This document shows, in pieces, positions 24,694-31,242 of a stretch of DNA of 64,000 nucleotides. A model generated the notes under the pieces. That model searched no databases and was not told the DNA's origin. It saw only the letters and a list, made by a program, of their open reading frames with translations. This DNA is from Amycolatopsis sp. A133 (GTDB lineage Bacteria > Actinomycetota > Actinomycetes > Mycobacteriales > Pseudonocardiaceae). Numbering within the stretch: the stretch's first letter is position 1; each line of letters opens with the position of its first letter. Both the position numbers and the translations under genes were made by a program. Location of the stretch: NCBI RefSeq assembly GCF_031082405.1, contig NZ_JAVHJU010000076.1:372001-436000 (forward strand), written 5' to 3'.

Positions 24694-25385
24694 CCCGTGC
24701 CCTCCTCGTCGCTGGTCAGGGCGTACCGCGCGCGCAGCATGCCGCGGCAGACGCCCGAGTTGGCCTCCATGCTCGTGCGGGTCAGCCGTGCGAAGGCGAG
24801 GTGCCGCTTCGCGTCGGCCGCGGACACCGCCGTCCCCGTCGCCGGGTCGAGCAGCAGCGGGTCGCCGTCCCCGGCGGGCAGGCCGAGCTCGCGGCGGCGG
24901 GCCCGCAGGCGGTCGAGGTCCGGGCCCGGCGGGACTTCGCCGAGCGTCAGCGATTGCGGGTCCCGGCCCAGGGCCCGGCAGACGCGGTCGGTACCGGCGA
25001 GCACGGCCTTGCGGACGAAGTCGTACCGCAGCGTGTCGAGCTCGTCGACGGCCTCACCCTCGAACGACGCGACGAACCCCTGCCGGGCCGCCACCCCGCG
25101 GTTGATGACGTCGGACGCGAAGTGGTCGTCGAGGCGGATGTCGAGCCCGGTCAGGCCCGGCACCCCGGCCACGGCGTCGTAGGCGTCCGCCACCATGAGG
25201 AACGCGAAGTTCGGCGCGCAGAAGTACGTCGGCAGCCGCAGCCGGACGACGGCGTGGCCCGCGTCGCCCACCTCGCAGCGGGCCACGAACCCGAGGTCGG
25301 TGAGGGGTTCGTCCAGCTCGGGATCCCGGACGGTACCCAGCGCCGCCCACACGGCGGCGCGGGCGCCGGTCGCCAGCGTGGTCAC
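24690..25385 (-). CDS. MIP18/DUF59-type iron-sulfur assembly-like protein, extended form
   Basis: The 231-residue protein starts at GTG 25385, overlapping the amidohydrolase stop by 4 bp. Residues 10-110 match DUF59: VWAALGTVRDPELDEPLTDLGFVARCEVGDAGHAVVRLRLPTYFCAPNFAFLMVADAYDAV, including the conserved DPE and a Cys in YFCAP. The C-terminal ~120 residues (FVRKAVLAGTDRVCRALGRDPQSLTLGEV to RLTRTSMEANSGVCRGMLRARYAL) are an extra domain absent from ordinary ~100-residue DUF59 proteins, with two more Cys. DUF59 proteins help mature Fe-S or iron centres, so a role in loading iron into the hydroxylase or reductase is plausible but not shown. Confidence 0.8.
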   Translation of the reverse strand: MTTLATGARAAVWAALGTVRDPELDEPLTDLGFVARCEVGDAGHAVVRLRLPTYFCAPNFAFLMVADAYDAVAGVPGLTGLDIRLDDHFASDVINRGVAARQGFVASFEGEAVDELDTLRYDFVRKAVLAGTDRVCRALGRDPQSLTLGEVPPGPDLDRLRARRRELGLPAGDGDPLLLDPATGTAVSAADAKRHLAFARLTRTSMEANSGVCRGMLRARYALTSDEEGTG

Positions 25386-26419
25386 GGGTTCGGCACGCCG
25401 ACGGGCTCGACGTCCTTCGGGTCCGCGAGCTTCAGCTCGTCCGGGACGTCGATGCCGTAGAGCCGCGCGGCGTTCAGCCCGAGGATCTTCTTCTTCTGGT
25501 CGACGGTCAGCGGCGGGAAGTCCGACAGCTCGTCGTCGGCGGGCATGTTCCAGTCGACGAAGCCCTCGACCTGCCACTTCGGCTCCCAGATCGCGTAGTC
25601 CGCGCCGAAGATCAGCTTGTCCTCGCCGAGCCAGAACATCAGCTCGCCCATGACTTTCGCGAAGAACTTCGGCCGGGCGTGCATCAGGCCGCCGACGACG
25701 ACGGCGAGCCCCGCGTAGACGTTGCGCTCCTGGGTGGCCATGAAGCAGAAGTCCTCGATGCGCGGCAGGCCGACGTGCTCGACGATGAAGTTCAGTCCCT
25801 GGAAGCTCGTGGCCACCTGGTCCACATCGGACACGTCGAAGGCGTCCTTGTCCAGCGGCCAGATGGTCGGTCCCTTGTGGACGTGGACGTTGGTGACGCC
25901 GAGTTCTTCGCACTTCTCGAGATAGCGAGCCGCTTCGGGGTCCTTCAGGCTCCAGCCGCGGGAGTCGCCGAGCCACTCGGCCGTGTAGAGCTTGACGCCC
26001 TTGCAGTTGTAGCGCTTGACGCGTTCCTCGAAAGCCTTCATTCCCGCGTCGCCTTCCCGCGGGTCGAAGGTCGTGTTGACGAGGAACTGGCCCGGGTGCT
26101 TCTCGGCCAGCGCGCCGTCGTTCTCGGTCGTGTTGAAGCCCGTCTTGTACCACTGCCGCAGGTTGGTCGGCTGGAAGATGGCCTGGTCGACGTGCCCGGC
26201 CTCGAACAGGTCGTGCATCATCAGTTCCTCGGAGTACTTCTGGAACCGGTCGATCGGCCAGTGCGTCTCCTTCGGGCCGAGCCCCTGGTAGGCGTGGAAG
26301 CACTCAATCCAGCCCTTGGCGTATTCCTCCTGGCCCTCCACCCAGTTGTCCGGGCTCGCGTCCCAGAAGTGGGTGTGGGCGTCCACCACGAAGTATTTTT
26401 CGCCGTCTTTTTCGTACAT
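25382..26419 (-). CDS. Amidohydrolase-family (amidohydrolase-2, TIM-barrel) protein of the monooxygenase operon
   Basis: The 345-residue protein begins MYEKDGEKYFVVDAHTHFWDASPDNW, with the HxH metal motif (DAHTHFWD). It continues with KGVKLYTAEW, VTNVHVHKGPTIWPL, FIVEHVGLPRIEDFC and LIFGADYAIWEPKWQ, the barrel-strand metal/catalytic residues of amidohydrolase-2 (ACMSD/OHCU-like) enzymes. These proteins hydrolyse or decarboxylate small acids. The same family sits downstream of mim/prm genes in mycobacteria, where its role is not firmly known. It lies 36 bp after the coupling-protein gene and overlaps the DUF59 gene by 4 bp. Confidence 0.9.
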   Translation of the reverse strand: MYEKDGEKYFVVDAHTHFWDASPDNWVEGQEEYAKGWIECFHAYQGLGPKETHWPIDRFQKYSEELMMHDLFEAGHVDQAIFQPTNLRQWYKTGFNTTENDGALAEKHPGQFLVNTTFDPREGDAGMKAFEERVKRYNCKGVKLYTAEWLGDSRGWSLKDPEAARYLEKCEELGVTNVHVHKGPTIWPLDKDAFDVSDVDQVATSFQGLNFIVEHVGLPRIEDFCFMATQERNVYAGLAVVVGGLMHARPKFFAKVMGELMFWLGEDKLIFGADYAIWEPKWQVEGFVDWNMPADDELSDFPPLTVDQKKKILGLNAARLYGIDVPDELKLADPKDVEPVGVPNP

Positions 26420-26455
26420 CTTCTGATCCTCCTGAGCGGGATCGAGTGCTTTCGC

Positions 26456-26827
26456 TTACTTGATCGGCTTCAGATCGAAGTCGAGGTATTCGGCCGCGTC
26501 TTCGGGGTTGGCGAACATGATCGTGCGGTCGTCTTCGTGGATCATCCGCCCGTAGTGGGTGGACATGCTCTCCTCGAACTCGGCCGCGTTGAACCAGCCT
26601 TCTTCCTCGCCGGCGGCCTCGTCGACCTCGGCGTAGACCAGGTCCGTCCGGCCCTTCGCGTCGACGCGGATCATCGACGGCAACGGCGTCACGGTCACGT
26701 TGTCCTTGGTGGCCATGACTTCCGCGATGATCGCGCCGACCTGGTTGTTCATCAGGGTGAACCCGCACATGTTCGACGCGGTGTTGTCGGCCTTGAACGG
26801 GCTTTCCGCGGTTTTGAAGACAGTCAC
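26456..26827 (-). CDS. prmD: Di-iron monooxygenase coupling/regulatory protein (MmoB/DmpM family)
   Basis: The 123-residue protein starts at GTG 26827, overlapping the small-subunit stop by 4 bp. Residues 18-105 match MmoB/DmpM: NMCGFTLMNNQVGAIIAEVMATKDNVTVTPLPSMIRVDAKGRTDLVYAEVDE, then HYGRMIHEDDRTIMFANPEDAAEYLDFDL. It has no metal or cofactor site. It binds the hydroxylase, gates oxygen and substrate access, and controls electron flow from the reductase. The position (fourth after large subunit, reductase, small subunit) is the same as prmD/mimD. Confidence 0.92.
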   Translation of the reverse strand: MTVFKTAESPFKADNTASNMCGFTLMNNQVGAIIAEVMATKDNVTVTPLPSMIRVDAKGRTDLVYAEVDEAAGEEEGWFNAAEFEESMSTHYGRMIHEDDRTIMFANPEDAAEYLDFDLKPIK

Positions 26828-27993
26828 CGGCTCAGCTCCTCGGGTGCCTTGAGGCCCAATTCGGACAGGACGCCGGCGAACCGGCTCTTGACGCGGTCGA
26901 GACCGTCCTCGAACCGGATCGGCTTGGCGTCGGGCTGCGACCACAGCGGCTGCAGCGCCCGGGCAGCGGCGATGCACCGCGGCACCCAGTCCTCGAGCCA
27001 CTTCTGCAGCAGCGCCTTGTTGTGGCCGGCGAACTCCTTGTCGTTGATCAGCAGGTGGTACAGCTGCTTGGTGTAGCGGAGGTCGCGTTCGGAGAAGTCG
27101 AACTCCTCGGCGCCGATCAGCGTCGGGGTGACGAAGTCGCCGTTGGCCGGCGCGGCCTGCTGCACCAGGTTGCTGCGGAACAGTTCGCCGACGAGTGGCT
27201 CGAAGACGACGTTCGCGGCGAAGATCGCTTCGCCCCAGTCCCAGATTCCGGTCAGCTGCTCGGCGGTCTCCCGCACGCCCTGCCAGGCCGGGTCCTCGTT
27301 CCAGGTCGACACGTGGGCGGTGCCGTCGAAGCCCTCGATCTCCTCGGTGAGCGTCAGGTTGTACAGCGCCAGGTCCTGCGCCGCGCGGATGCGGTGCATG
27401 CTGTTCACCGAGATCGCGTTGTTGTGCATGTTCGTCGGGCCGCGGCGGTTGGCGTTGGCGAACAGGTACAGGCCGAGCCCGTGGTCGACGTGCATCCAGG
27501 CGCCCACGTGCTTGGCGACGAAGTCGACCCAGTTCCGGTTCCACTGCTCGAACGCCTTGGCCTGGCGGGCCGCGTCGATGTTCTGGTTGAGCTGGCGCAC
27601 GACGTTCGCGTTGTAGCGGTAGAGGGTGAGCTCCCACTCCTCGTTGGGGTCGCGGAACTCGTGCCAGCCGTGGGCGGGCCAGTCGTAGCCCTTGCCGCCG
27701 GAGCCCGGGCCGCGTTCGGGCAGCGGCCGGTCGGAGCCCCACGCCTTCAGCGCCGTCCACTCCAGCGGGTAGCCGCCCTGGCCGTCGGCGAAGGCGTAGA
27801 GCCAGCCCTGGGACAGGTAGTGCCGCGGGTCGGGCTGGACCTCGACGGTGACGTCCTCGTAGTGGCTCTGCTTGCGCTTGGCGGGGGTGAAGTAGTTGTA
27901 CTGGCGGGCGGTGGAGTCCGGGAAGACCTTCGCGCCCGCTTCGGCGTCGGTGAACGCCGGCTTCGGCACGCTGCGTTCATGGGTGGCTGTCAT
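26824..27993 (-). CDS. prmC: Di-iron monooxygenase hydroxylase small (beta) subunit
   Basis: The 389-residue protein starts at ATG 27993 (MTATHERSVPKPAFTDAEAG). It has the beta-subunit ferritin-like fold: YNYFTPAKRKQSHYEDVTVEVQPDPRHYLSQGW (residues 32-65), YDWPAHGWHEFRDPNEEWELTLYRYNANVV, RGPTNMHNNAISVNSMHRIRAAQDLALYNLTL and QLYHLLINDKEF. Small subunits keep the fold but lack the full set of iron ligands and stabilise the large subunit in an (alpha-beta)2 assembly. It follows the reductase gene by 7 bp and overlaps the coupling-protein gene. Order and similarity place it with PrmC/MimC. Confidence 0.93.
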   Translation of the reverse strand: MTATHERSVPKPAFTDAEAGAKVFPDSTARQYNYFTPAKRKQSHYEDVTVEVQPDPRHYLSQGWLYAFADGQGGYPLEWTALKAWGSDRPLPERGPGSGGKGYDWPAHGWHEFRDPNEEWELTLYRYNANVVRQLNQNIDAARQAKAFEQWNRNWVDFVAKHVGAWMHVDHGLGLYLFANANRRGPTNMHNNAISVNSMHRIRAAQDLALYNLTLTEEIEGFDGTAHVSTWNEDPAWQGVRETAEQLTGIWDWGEAIFAANVVFEPLVGELFRSNLVQQAAPANGDFVTPTLIGAEEFDFSERDLRYTKQLYHLLINDKEFAGHNKALLQKWLEDWVPRCIAAARALQPLWSQPDAKPIRFEDGLDRVKSRFAGVLSELGLKAPEELSR

Positions 27994-28000
27994 GGGTTCC

Positions 28001-29029
28001 TTACCCTTCGCCCGTGGTGGTGAACTTGTCGTAGAAGACGCGCTTGCCGTCGACACCGAGCGCGGGCAGCAGCTCCAGCGCCGCCTCGACCATCGGCGGT
28101 GGCCCGCAGACGTAGGCATCGGCACCGGTGAAGTCGAGGCCGGCGCGGCGCAGGACGTCGGTCACGAACCCGGTTTCGCCGTCCCAGCCGTCGTCACCCG
28201 GCTCGGAAAGCGCCGGCACGTACCGGAAGCCGGGCAGCTTCGCTTCCAGCTCCCGCAGTTCCGCCTCGAAGCAGAGGTCGCGGCGGCGGCGGGCGCCGTA
28301 GTAGAAGGTCGCCTTCCGGTCGAGGCCGCGCTCGGCCATGGACCGCAGCAGCGACAGGATCGGCGCCATCCCGGCCCCGCCGCCGACGAAGACGAGGTCC
28401 TTGCCCGGGTTGTCCCGGAGGGTGAATACCCCGAACGGGCCGGTCACCCGGAGCCGGTCGCCGACCGCGACCCGCGTGTCGAGGAACCGGGAGAACAGCC
28501 CGTCCGGGTAGATCTTGATGACGAACTCCAGGAACCCGTCGCGGGCCGAGGTGTTGGCCATCGAGAACGACCGCGTCTCCTCGGTGCCCGGGATCGCGAA
28601 GTCCAGGTACTGGCCGGGGAAGAACTTCAAGTCCCGGTCCAGCCGCACGACCAGGTGCCGGAGGTCGTGCGTGACGTTTTCGTTCGCGACGACCTCGGCC
28701 GTGGCCTCCTGGATCGGCAGGCCGGACTGGATCATCTCCTCGTCGTAGTTGAGCAGCTCGATCGTCAGGTCTTCGTAGGCGTGGGCCCGGCACAGCAGCG
28801 TGAAGCCTTCCTCCTTCTCGTAGTCGGGGAGCGCGAAGGTCGAGTACCGGTCGTGTTCGACGTCGTCGCCGTCGAGGAGGAACGACTTGCAGGCCGCGCA
28901 CTGTCCTTCCTTGCAGCCGTGCATGAGCATGACACCCTGCTCGGCGGCGGCGCGCAGGATCGTCTGGTCCTCGGCGACGTCGATTTCGATCCCGACCGGC
29001 TCGAACCGGACGCGGTGCTTTTCGCTCAT
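28001..29029 (-). CDS. prmB: Di-iron monooxygenase reductase (2Fe-2S / FAD / NADH)
   Basis: The 342-residue protein has an N-terminal plant-type ferredoxin domain with Cys39, Cys44, Cys47 and Cys80 (HGCKEGQCAACKS and FTLLCRAHAYED). An FAD-binding barrel follows, with RSFSMAN (residues ~152-158), and then a NAD(P)H domain with FVGGGAGMAPILSLLRSMAE and YVCGPPPMVEAAL. It carries electrons from NADH through FAD and 2Fe-2S to the hydroxylase. It is separated from the large-subunit gene by 81 bp containing two large palindromes, whereas the downstream spacing is 7 bp. Confidence 0.95.
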   Translation of the reverse strand: MSEKHRVRFEPVGIEIDVAEDQTILRAAAEQGVMLMHGCKEGQCAACKSFLLDGDDVEHDRYSTFALPDYEKEEGFTLLCRAHAYEDLTIELLNYDEEMIQSGLPIQEATAEVVANENVTHDLRHLVVRLDRDLKFFPGQYLDFAIPGTEETRSFSMANTSARDGFLEFVIKIYPDGLFSRFLDTRVAVGDRLRVTGPFGVFTLRDNPGKDLVFVGGGAGMAPILSLLRSMAERGLDRKATFYYGARRRRDLCFEAELRELEAKLPGFRYVPALSEPGDDGWDGETGFVTDVLRRAGLDFTGADAYVCGPPPMVEAALELLPALGVDGKRVFYDKFTTTGEG

Positions 29030-29043
29030 GCCCGGCCCTTCCC

Positions 29044-29067
29044 GGGCACTTTCACGTGAAAGTGCCC
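29044..29067. repeat. 24-bp perfect palindrome (first of twin hairpins inside the prm operon)
   Basis: The arms GGGCACTTTCAC and GTGAAAGTGCCC (29044-29055, 29056-29067) meet without a spacer. It lies 14 bp upstream of the reductase start and 7 bp from a second, longer copy. The shared core is CACTTTCACGTGAAAGTG. Confidence 0.85.
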
Positions 29068-29073
29068 ACCTGG

Positions 29074-29103
29074 GGGCGGCACTTTCACGTGAAAGTGCCG
29101 CCC
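29074..29103. repeat. 30-bp perfect palindrome downstream of prmA (second of twin hairpins)
   Basis: The arms GGGCGGCACTTTCAC (29074-29088) and GTGAAAGTGCCGCCC (29089-29103) form a perfect palindrome. It begins 8 bp past the large-subunit stop. The same 30 bp recur exactly at 54181-54210. In RNA it would form a very stable hairpin, so it can act as an attenuator or a 3'-end stabiliser between prmA and prmB. Confidence 0.88.
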
Positions 29104-29110
29104 GTTCTCG

Positions 29111-30760
29111 TCAGGCCTGTGGTGCCGGGCGCCCGGCAGGGCCCTGGCGGTTGTAGTCGGCGACGAAGGCGGCGCGCTGCTCGGCGGTCATCCGGTTGAG
29201 CAGCACGTTCGGCGACTGCACCTCCGGCATCCGGCGCAGGTGGTCGAGCGTCCACATCTTCTTCGGGTCGAGGTCCAGGTGCGGCTGGGCGACCATGGTC
29301 TTGCCGTCGTCGCGGACGAAACCCATGTCGGAGACGACGTCGGCCCAGTTCCAGCCGTGGTAGAGCGTCTCCCACTCGCGGGCGCCGACCAGCTGGCCCA
29401 TGTTCGGGGTGCTGCGGCCCTGGTAGGTGGGCCGGAACGCCTCGGCGTCGGTCCAGCGGCACGTCTCCGAGCAGTACGTCCGGTGCTGGCCGTCGACCTC
29501 GTCGACCACCATGTCCTCGCGGATGAGGCACGGCACCATGCAGGTCCAGCAGCGGTGCGGGTACACGTAATCGACGTCCTCGGCGACGATCGGGTGGTGC
29601 CCGTTCGGCGTCGCGAGGCGGTTGTAGTTCTCCCACCACTTGCCGTACTTGTCGTACCAGCCCGGGTACTTGTACTCGAACCACTCGAAGTCTTCGTCGG
29701 TCATCGGGTCGATGCGCCAGTAGTTGGCGAGCCACCCGGTGGCGAAGAACTGCGCGACTTCGTGGACGTAGCCCTTGTTCCAGATCCGGTTCCAGGCTTC
29801 TTCGATGAGGTCGTGCGGGATGACCAGGCCGTACTTCTCGAGCGGGACCAGGTACGAACGGTAGTAGTCGTCGTAGATCCAGCGGCGCCACATCTCCGCG
29901 TAGCTTTCGCGGTCCTTGCGGCGGTCCTTGGTGCCGTATTCGATGAACGTGCCGATCGCGGCGTCGACGACGGCGTGGTTGTTCCACCACGCGTACCGCA
30001 GGTCGCGTTCGAGCAGCTGGTGGTTGCTCTCGTCCGACAACGCCATCAGCAGGGTCGCGTAGCCGTTGCTGATGTGGCGGGATTCGTCGGACTGCACCGA
30101 GTGGAACACAGTGGGCAGCAGGTAGTCGCCGTTCGCGGCGGCTTCGGCGGGCATGGCGACGAACAGCGTGTTCGTGAACGCCGTTTCCGCCACGATGGTC
30201 AGGTAGATGCTCGCCGCCGTGATGGCGTCCCCGGTGATGAAGCCTTCGGCGAACTGGCGGCCGATCGTGCCGCAGTAGTCGTTCTGGAAGTTGCGCAGGC
30301 TCGAGTTGAAGCCGGCCGGGTCGATGTAGTTCTGCATGTACAGGCGCTTGAGGTTCTGCTGGATCGTCGAGTGCCGGACCTCGTCGATCATCTGGATCGC
30401 CTGGCCGTTGTGCAGTTCCGGGTTCGGGACCGTGCGGAACAGCAGCGGCATCGCCCGGGCCGCGGAGATCTCCGGCAGCGGGATGATGGACAGGAACAGT
30501 TTCTGCCACTCCAGCCAGCGTTCCTGGACCTGGCGGAACATGTTGCCGCGGATCGCGCCGTCTTCGGCGCCGTAGACCCGGTGGTCCTTTTCCTCCTGCA
30601 TCGGGAAGTAGGAGCGGAGGACCTGCTTCAGCGGGTCCTTCTTCTTGGCCTTGCGGAAGGTGTAGTCGGTGCCGTAGTGCGAAACCGGGGTGTGGTAGGC
30701 CGGTTCCCACGAAAGTTCCTGGATCTTCTGGTGGGCTTTCGCCACACTCTGGCGACTCAT
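29111..30760 (-). CDS. prmA: Soluble di-iron monooxygenase hydroxylase large (alpha) subunit
   Basis: The 549-residue protein starts at ATG 30760 with AAGGAG 6 nt upstream. It carries the di-iron ligand set of bacterial multicomponent monooxygenases: E97, then E127 and H130 (IDEVRHSTIQ), E192 (IVAETAFTN), and E226 and H229 (QSDESRHISNG). A C-terminal YHS-like segment (YPHRCWTCMVPCLI, RTYCSETCRWTD, near 410-455) is typical of the propane/MimA branch. It inserts an O atom from O2 into an unactivated C-H bond; relatives oxidise propane, acetone and phenol. It is the first large gene of the operon, behind an AcoR-type activator site. Confidence 0.95.
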   Translation of the reverse strand: MSRQSVAKAHQKIQELSWEPAYHTPVSHYGTDYTFRKAKKKDPLKQVLRSYFPMQEEKDHRVYGAEDGAIRGNMFRQVQERWLEWQKLFLSIIPLPEISAARAMPLLFRTVPNPELHNGQAIQMIDEVRHSTIQQNLKRLYMQNYIDPAGFNSSLRNFQNDYCGTIGRQFAEGFITGDAITAASIYLTIVAETAFTNTLFVAMPAEAAANGDYLLPTVFHSVQSDESRHISNGYATLLMALSDESNHQLLERDLRYAWWNNHAVVDAAIGTFIEYGTKDRRKDRESYAEMWRRWIYDDYYRSYLVPLEKYGLVIPHDLIEEAWNRIWNKGYVHEVAQFFATGWLANYWRIDPMTDEDFEWFEYKYPGWYDKYGKWWENYNRLATPNGHHPIVAEDVDYVYPHRCWTCMVPCLIREDMVVDEVDGQHRTYCSETCRWTDAEAFRPTYQGRSTPNMGQLVGAREWETLYHGWNWADVVSDMGFVRDDGKTMVAQPHLDLDPKKMWTLDHLRRMPEVQSPNVLLNRMTAEQRAAFVADYNRQGPAGRPAPQA

Positions 30761-30839
30761 GGATCACTCCTTATCTCCTGAGCTCGCCGCCCAGGGCGTC
30801 CTGCGTTCCCCATTAGGGGGGCACCGGCGCGCGGCGCGG

Positions 30840-30854
30840 GTCTCAATCTGAGAC
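30840..30854. promoter_or_regulatory. Activator site 1: GTCTCA-N3-TGAGAC before prmA
   Basis: GTCTCA-ATC-TGAGAC is a perfect inverted repeat, 80 bp upstream of the prmA start and 11 bp past the small ORF's stop. It is nearly identical to the site at 31140-31154. Both probably bind the Fis-type HTH of the divergent activator. Confidence 0.75.
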
Positions 30855-30865
30855 AGAACCGCTGT

Positions 30866-31105
30866 TCAGGGCGCTTCGCCGGCGTCGAGCATCCGGGCGC
30901 GCAGGCCGGCCAGCTCGTCGTGGATCCCCGCCTGCACGCGCGCGTCGCCCTCGACGGTGGGGACGATCCCGAAGGCGCGCAGCAGGGCGGCGGCGGGCTC
31001 GCCCGGGTGACCCTGCGCGCCCAGCGTCGGGTGCAGGCCCTGCTCGGCCAGGTGCGAGAAGACCAGGTTGACGATCGTCCAGGGGTTGTACGTCTCGGCG
31101 GCCAT
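30866..31105 (-). CDS. Small conserved-looking protein leading the monooxygenase operon
   Basis: The 79-residue protein starts at ATG 31105 (MAAETYNPWTIVNLVFSHLA) with GAGG just upstream. It is soluble and helical, with no Cys and no transmembrane segment. Notable residues are YNPWTIVNLVFSHLAEQGLHPTLG and a C-terminal helix VQAGIHDELAGLRARMLDAG. I do not recognise the family. It lies between two identical-type activator sites, 105 bp before prmA in the same direction, so it is probably induced with the oxygenase. A regulatory or assembly role is only a guess. Confidence 0.6.
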   Translation of the reverse strand: MAAETYNPWTIVNLVFSHLAEQGLHPTLGAQGHPGEPAAALLRAFGIVPTVEGDARVQAGIHDELAGLRARMLDAGEAP

Positions 31106-31139
31106 GACCTCATCGCACCGCCGCCGCGGCAGCGGGAAC

Positions 31140-31154
31140 GTCTCAATTTGAGAC
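31140..31154. promoter_or_regulatory. Activator site 2: GTCTCA-N3-TGAGAC in the divergent promoter region
   Basis: GTCTCA-ATT-TGAGAC is a perfect inverted repeat between the small ORF (start 31105) and the activator gene (start 31243). It resembles the TGTxxC-N5-GxxACA type sites of AcoR/GerR-like enhancer-binding proteins. Position and sequence suggest control of both the operon and the regulator. Confidence 0.75.
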
Positions 31155-31242
31155 ACCGGCGCGGGCCCGGCGCGCTTACGCTGGAGGGGCGGCACAACGG
31201 GTGTGCCCGCACCCACGTGGGCCGCGGGGAACTGGAGGTCAC

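Noticed and set aside
30761..31242. A sigma-54 (-24/-12) promoter for the monooxygenase operon
   Set aside because: I saw no GG-N10-GC pair in the right place, and the activator lacks the GAFTGA loop.
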